A stretch of 64,000 nt of DNA from Whitmania pigra (lineage: Eukaryota > Annelida > Clitellata > Hirudinida > Haemopidae), in the NCBI GenBank assembly GCA_021613335.1, contig JAJTWR010000063.1, forward strand, positions 227,501-291,500, written 5' to 3'. A program made the translations under genes and the position numbers. Shown one piece after another: positions 59,052-64,000 of the stretch (its first letter is position 1; each line of letters starts with the position of its first letter). Below the pieces are notes generated by a model. It saw nothing but the letters and a program-made list of their open reading frames with translations, was not told the origin of the DNA and made no database searches.

Positions 59052-62000
59052 GTCACGACTGGGTCTAGGCCAGGGGTGGGCAGCCTTTTTGCGTGTGCGT
59101 GCCAAAACCGGTAAAAGCTCTGACAAAATTCTTCTGCGTGACAACCAATTTTTTGAGAACATATTCATATAGTGTATGCTATTACATGCTGTTGTAAATT
59201 CAGCGTTTAGAACCAGTTCCAGTAAGAACTAAGAATGATGGAAATCCTTTAGGAAACGAAAAGCTAGATCTGGTATCAGCAGGAACTAATTCTAAGACTA
59301 GTGTCAGAATGAACCACTTCCAAGCTAGAACCGTTTTTGAAACCGACCATTAATATAATTAATCAGCTTAAGCAAACTATTTAACTGTTATTATACTATT
59401 TTTTAATTAAAGTAAATAAAAAAATAGTCGGCTATCCCCACAAAATCCACCCTTGATGCCACGTAAAGCAAGACAAAATAAAATCTTGACAATAATGACA
59501 ATGCAATTTCTGTGCCTTTTTTTGTACTTTTGTACATCATATCACATATAATTAGTACACCATGTCATATAGTACACGAGTAATACGCATAACATATACT
59601 GCGCAAATTTGTCGATATCATCAAAGCCTGGATTGATAGAGAAAACGGTTTACAGATTTGAACTCAGCATGAGAAACTGTGCTTGAAATTGTGAACTTTA
59701 TGTAAGATACGAGTGCAGCATGTTTGTCGCAGTAAAACTATGGAAAGAAGTTAGTGCAAACTCACACCAATCGTACGCCGCTCCACGAGGTTGCGTTTGT
59801 ACTTACAGTCAGGAACTAATTAATTCTCTTCCTGAACGCCTTCGGAAATTTTCCTTTTCTATCTGAACGTCGGCCCCCTCATTCGTTAACACGCGCTGGT
59901 CCTGACTCACGCTCGTAGCTGGCGCAGTACAAAGTTCCCAACGTGACGTCATTCATCGAAAACAGCATTTCCCCGAGAAGCATGGCGAGGGTCATTTAAC
60001 GGGTAAAATGTTGATAAATTAAGGATTACAGGAGATAGTTTCGCGTGCCAGATAGTTAGGCGACCGTCGGACAAGTTTCCTATCCTCATTTTTGATTGTA
60101 ATGTTTGTGGCTCGCGGGACATATTTCACTATGGTTATTTATTTAAGAAATATGTCATTGTTTTATAAGTCAGTGGGAAATAAATTTAATTAGATTATTA
60201 ATATTTTGAGGCGATTAGTTTGATCCATCGTAAGATATGCGTTTGGACCTATTTTCGCAAATTGTAATTGATTGACTTTTGTGGAATCATTGATAATAGT
60301 CATGCGCGTTGACCTGTTTCCGTAAATTGCGATTGGTCGCTATTTATGTAATTCTGGATAGCCATCTTTCAATTTGTACTAGCTATCAGCAATGAGAATT
60401 GTGCATAATATGTTTTTTTAATCTTTAACGATTAATTTATAAGTTTTTTTAATAATTAACGTTTTGAATTTTAGGGAGAATCTGGAGTTGTGACGATACT
60501 GTTTGTTGGTAATTCAACAAAGACTTAGAATGATCATCAATTATGTACTTATGGGCTATTAATACGATGCCTTTCACTGAGAACTTTATCCAGCTTGAAT
60601 ATTGAACTAACGTTTCAAACAAATAAGTTAATATATAACTTTAACAAATATTTACGTTTACTGTGAACAGCCAAGGAACTATGCTTTCCACAAATTTGGT
60701 GACGCGTAAAACTTGGACAATTTTGAACACATGATGTTATCCCAACAGGAATTAAGCTTGCTAGATTAGAGATACACTGGCATCCATTCTGTAGCAAATT
60801 AATGATTAAATAAAAAAATTAAATCTATGACTCATATTTGTTTTTTATTATAAATCTTGACATGGGTCAAACGACCCCTCGCCAACAACTAACAAAAGAA
60901 CAACATTTAGAGGGAGTTATTTTGATACGTCGACAATAATTGTTAATAATACAATATATGTACAATGTATACAATATATACACGATCAATCTTAATTGGA
61001 ACTCGTATTTCCATTGTCCAAAATATTGGTAGTGACTATACTAGGAGAGTTGACAACTTCTTCTGGAAGATTATTCCAATAGTTTACTCTTTTGGAAAAA
61101 ATGCTTCCTGCAATCCCTATAGTTTATGATAGTGACAAGCATCCGGGAGTGACCTCTGGTTCTTCGGTTTGAACATGGCGTCAGTACTTGACAACTGAAG
61201 TTGCCGAAGCATCCACTTAAAATCTTATGTGTCATAATCATGTAGGCTCTAATTCTTCGATAGGGCAACGATGAAAGCCTCAGTTTCTTCAGCCTCATAA
61301 CTCAAAGACCTACAAGATCCAATTTTGTTGCACGTCTTTGATCTTTTTCTATTTTGGCAATATGACCCAGTCGGTAATAATAATAATAATAATAATAAAT
61401 TTATAAAGCGCCATGTGCGTAGCATCAGAGGCGCCTTGTGTCTTCGCTGTCCCATGAAGTCCTGAAGAGATGGGTCTTCAGGTGGCGTTTGAAGAGTTCC
61501 AGGGATGGCTGGGCTCTGACGGTAGGAGGAAGTCTGTTCCAGACAGCTGGAGAGGCGTACGAGAGGTCGGTAAACATGCCCAACATTGTCGTATTAAATT
61601 TATTAGTTAATTATATTTTGTAAATAGCGACCGACCGAAAGTGAATTTTTGATCTCAGCGTTGTCATATGTTTTGCTGATTTGACATGGATTGACTCAGT
61701 CAAGAAAATATTATTTAAACGAAATTCTGTCGGCCAGTAATTTTAATTATAAATAAATTTGTTTAATAATTTTTAAATATTTACCAATCAAATGAGATGA
61801 AAACAATAATAATAAAATCAACAATTTCAAAAATGTTTTTTTTTAATGATAACAAAAAGAAATTACCGAATTAATTCCATAGAAATATTCCGAGCAGTAT
61901 TTAGCACATGCCACAGTATTATTAATGAAATTATTCTGAATTTCCGATTTATTTGCTTCAAAGCAACCTATGAAGTTGTCTATCAACACATCTGTAATGA

Positions 62001-62685
62001 CATTTTATATAAATTTTTTTTATATAAATGACAATAATAAATGACATTAAATGGTGATTGCGTAGATCAAATCAAATAAGCTTAATGGATTTGGAATTTT
62101 GGATTCGTCAATTCCAACCAGTATTATACATATAAAATTTGCATTTCCTCATTATATGTTTTAATTTTTTTGATATACTTTTGCGTAAATGGTTTATTGA
62201 GTTCATTTGATCTGACTCGCATGTAAGTTATTGATTAAGTGATCGCAACGCTCTAACCAGCTAGTGAGAAAAGAATTTCATTAACTTTAAAAGTTTTTCC
62301 TTTAATATGTATCACCCTCATGAAATCGAAGCATTCGAAAATTACTGATAAATTCGCATTTCCGCAAGTACCCTTTATTTTTAAGTCTCGTGTATAGCTA
62401 ACGTTTGGCACTTGACTACCATTTCCTGTAAATTTAAATGGAGTGATTTATTGCGAATGCATTTAAATATAAAATCTTACCTAATTCCAACTTCATCCTT
62501 GCTACATAAACGGTTGACCATAAATCTACCACCACCTCATCAAGTATTTTTTGATAAAGTTCTGTTACTGAAACTCGTACAAAATTACCTGCACCATCTT
62601 TTGTATAATATGTTTCCGTTTGAATCAGCGCCATTGTATAGAAAATTATTAATGCTATGCAAATTGATGCGCGAGAATTCAACAT
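53590..62685 (-). CDS. WSC/multi-EGF type I membrane protein, 16 exons
   Basis: Exons (minus): 62685-62481, 62425-62258, 61991-61867, 60788-60662, 58426-58319, 57579-57430, 57242-57111, 56930-56796, 56253-56107, 56025-55900, 55690-55517, 55262-55137, 54891-54757, 54442-54314, 54242-54051, 53639-53590; about 742 residues in frame. Exon 1 encodes a signal peptide (ICIALIIFYTMALIQT). Exons 3-4 form a WSC-like cysteine domain (GCFE start, ICGKHSSLAVHS end). One divergent EGF (exon 6) and eight Ca-binding EGF domains (exons 7-14) follow. Each cbEGF starts D-(V/I/K)-(D/N)-E-C and is a phase 1-1 exon, allowing shuffling. Exon 15 has an acidic stem and a membrane span (IGLIVIGSIFTLLVVACF). The short tail in exon 16 is less certain. 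A calcium-dependent adhesion or receptor role is inferred from the architecture. Confidence 0.85.
57748..57830. repeat. (AAT)n microsatellite in EGF-gene intron
   Basis: Two AAT runs separated by ATATAATAT-rich sequence. Confidence 0.85.
58640..59050. repeat. (ATT/AAT)n-rich AT tract ending in pure (ATT)n
   Basis: About 400 bp of nearly GC-free DNA; 59007-59050 is pure ATT. It ends where the hAT-like end begins. Confidence 0.85.
59060..60130. mobile_element. possible degraded hAT-type element
   Basis: CCAGGGGTGGGCAGCCTTTTT at about 59071 is close to the terminal inverted repeat start common in hAT transposons (CAGGGGTGGGCAA). A GTGGCTCGCGGGACATATTT string at about 60109-60128 resembles the adjoining subterminal sequence. 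No matching inverted terminus, target-site duplication or transposase was found, so the limits are approximate. Confidence 0.3.
60930..61375 (-). mobile_element. LINE relic, reverse-transcriptase C terminus
   Basis: The minus strand reads, with one or two frameshifts, LEKVQRR-like (EKDQRRATKL), LPYRRIRAYMIMTHKILSG, NRRTRGHS and RKHFF-S-KRVNYWNNLPEEVV, a classic RT C-terminal end (CR1/Jockey-like). It is a different family from 61376-61600. It lies in an intron of the EGF gene on the same strand. Confidence 0.75.
61376..61600 (-). mobile_element. LINE 3' end with (TTA)n tail
   Basis: The minus strand reads LSYASPAVWNRLPP-like coding, then LFKRHLKTHLFRTSWD, a short 3' UTR with GGCGCTTTATAAATT and a (TTA)n tail at 61376-61398. 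Same family as 52310-52735. Its tail abuts the other LINE relic, suggesting insertion into it. Confidence 0.75.
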
Positions 62686-62894
62686 TTCCTTAGAGTCTCG
62701 AAATCTTAGAAATATATTTTATAAAAACACGTCAGCACTTCTATGTCATAAGTAAACACAACAAGCTGAAACACGCAAAATAATTTTTAAAAACAAAAGC
62801 TATTTTAAATTTACAATTTATTTTTTGTTATTTCAATATTTATTGCTAACCTATACATTTTTCTCAACTAATAAATAATGACTTTTGAATGCTC

Positions 62895-63605
62895 ATCTAT
62901 ATATATATAAAACAAGGATCTGGTATATGTATATTTCTTATACAAACCATTAATCCCGGACCGACTTGATTGAAACTTGAAACACTTGATTACGTTGACT
63001 ATGGGGTCAGTTTAGTATACTTTGCAAAAAAAATCAATTATTTTGTGTTTTATTGCAAAAAAAACCTCTTCTGGGCTTATTCTCACAAGAGAAATTCGCC
63101 GTTTTCAAAGCTGGTGAGCTTAGGCGTATGCTGATTAATATTCATGTATGTAAGCTTTTAGTTTATATAGAAAATTTTCAGTATTATAATTTAAAATATA
63201 CACTTTTTATTATTGATCTATGATTTAATATTAGAGTTATTTTGGTAGCCATCTTATTCCCTTTGTCATTCGTAATTTATAGAGTTGAATTCGTCGTTGC
63301 AAATATTATTTTATATTGCAATTTCTAGTGAGACTTGCATTCTCGATAACTACAAACAAGTCATAGGGGCAATCTATTAAATATTGCAGAGTGGACTTGA
63401 GATCTCCTTGTTGTTCCCACGGACAACTTCATGTTGCATGCTCAAGGCTGGGTTCGCCCAACAATTTATTTATTCTTGTTCCATGGGGTCAAACTAAGAA
63501 TGTTGTTTATAACCAAGTATTGTGTTAATTCATATTAATAATTTTTTTTATAATATACTTAAGTTTATTCATTTGCAAATCTATTTCCGGGCAAAGCCGG
63601 GTAAT
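62895..63605 (+). mobile_element. possible Helitron-like non-autonomous element
   Basis: Starts near CTATATATATATAAAACAAG and ends near TTTCCGGGCAAAGCCGGGTA, a CCGG-loop-CCGG hairpin. This start/end pair resembles short non-autonomous Helitron/Helentron copies in many invertebrates. No coding sequence inside; boundaries approximate. Confidence 0.35.
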
Positions 63606-64000
63606 AGGCTATTTAAATATATATTTTGGATAAATTCGCCGAAGAAAAATTTGGATCCATTAGTTTAGAAAATAATGTTGTTCATAGAAAAAAGAAAGAA
63701 TATGAGGATTCATCACTTAAAAAAGTTTACACAGAAACTTTTTGGTCCTAAATTCAAAGACTTTAGAGTCAAATATTTAACTATTATTTTTTTGACTTTT
63801 TACTCTTGTCATCTTCAATCGAAAGCCGCTAAGAAACCATGGAGTTACGAGCAGGATGTAGATTTGTTATAAGTTTATTTATTAATTGCAAGATAATACG
63901 AATTACTTACATAATTAGAAATAAGTACTGATCGAGGTAAAACACTGCCACGGCAATTGTTTAAAATATCGAAATAAGTTTTGGGAGGAATGGTGGAGGT
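63606..64000. other. unassigned stretch at window end
   Basis: A plus-strand 65-codon ORF (63675-63872) has no recognisable motif. Nothing else seen. Confidence 0.4.

Noticed and set aside
1..64000. CRISPR arrays or bacterial operons
   Set aside because: Regular repeats here are minisatellites without unique spacers, and genes have spliceosomal introns; nothing prokaryotic was seen.

Overview
This window is eukaryotic nuclear DNA from an invertebrate animal. The genes are split by many short introns with GT..AG borders. The background is AT-rich and full of (ATC/GAT)n, (AAT/ATT)n and (GGAT)n arrays. The recognisable proteins are animal families: an ABHD1/3-type hydrolase, a LIMA1/LIMD2-like LIM protein, a Pur-alpha-type protein, TAF8, a HMMR/RHAMM-type coiled coil, a collagen-domain membrane protein and a Ca-binding-EGF membrane protein. 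A marine deuterostome such as a tunicate would fit, but the sequence alone does not settle the phylum. All exon models were built by hand from splice signals, reading-frame phase and family resemblance.

Layout. 1-5050: no convincing conserved gene, many microsatellites, and one small cysteine-rich ORF (602-883, minus). 5056-7107: a 5'-truncated R2-group non-LTR retrotransposon with an intact 3' ORF, lying between a (TAG)n and a (TAA)n array. 7108-10515: repeats and unassigned DNA. 10516-18626 (minus): a complete 11-exon ABHD1/3-like alpha/beta hydrolase. Its introns hold a 1.6-kb 36-bp minisatellite and a six-copy array of a CTCF-like motif. 19708-28034: a direct duplication of about 3.9 kb, each copy carrying the same four-exon C2H2-like zinc-finger gene. 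28800-35990 (plus): a LIM-domain gene containing two tandem duplications that copy exons 4+5 and exon 7. 37611-40628 (plus): a complete 7-exon Pur-family gene. 41369-43874 (minus): a membrane protein with 31 Gly-X-Y triplets placed N-terminal to its single membrane span; its first exon was not found. 44940-45545 (minus): intronless TAF8. 46378-51328 (minus): a 12-exon HMMR homologue. 52310-52735: a LINE relic. 53590-62685 (minus): a 16-exon type I membrane protein with a signal peptide, a WSC-like domain, one divergent EGF and eight calcium-binding EGF domains. Its introns hold LINE relics and a possible hAT end. 62895-63605: a possible Helitron-like non-autonomous element.

The genes are unrelated housekeeping, cytoskeletal, nuclear and cell-surface functions, with no operon-like or pathway cluster. 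The structure worth attention lies in three areas: the retrotransposon and its microsatellite flanks, the three neighbouring tandem duplications between 19.7 and 35.6 kb (real duplications or unmerged haplotypes), and the unusual membrane-collagen architecture.
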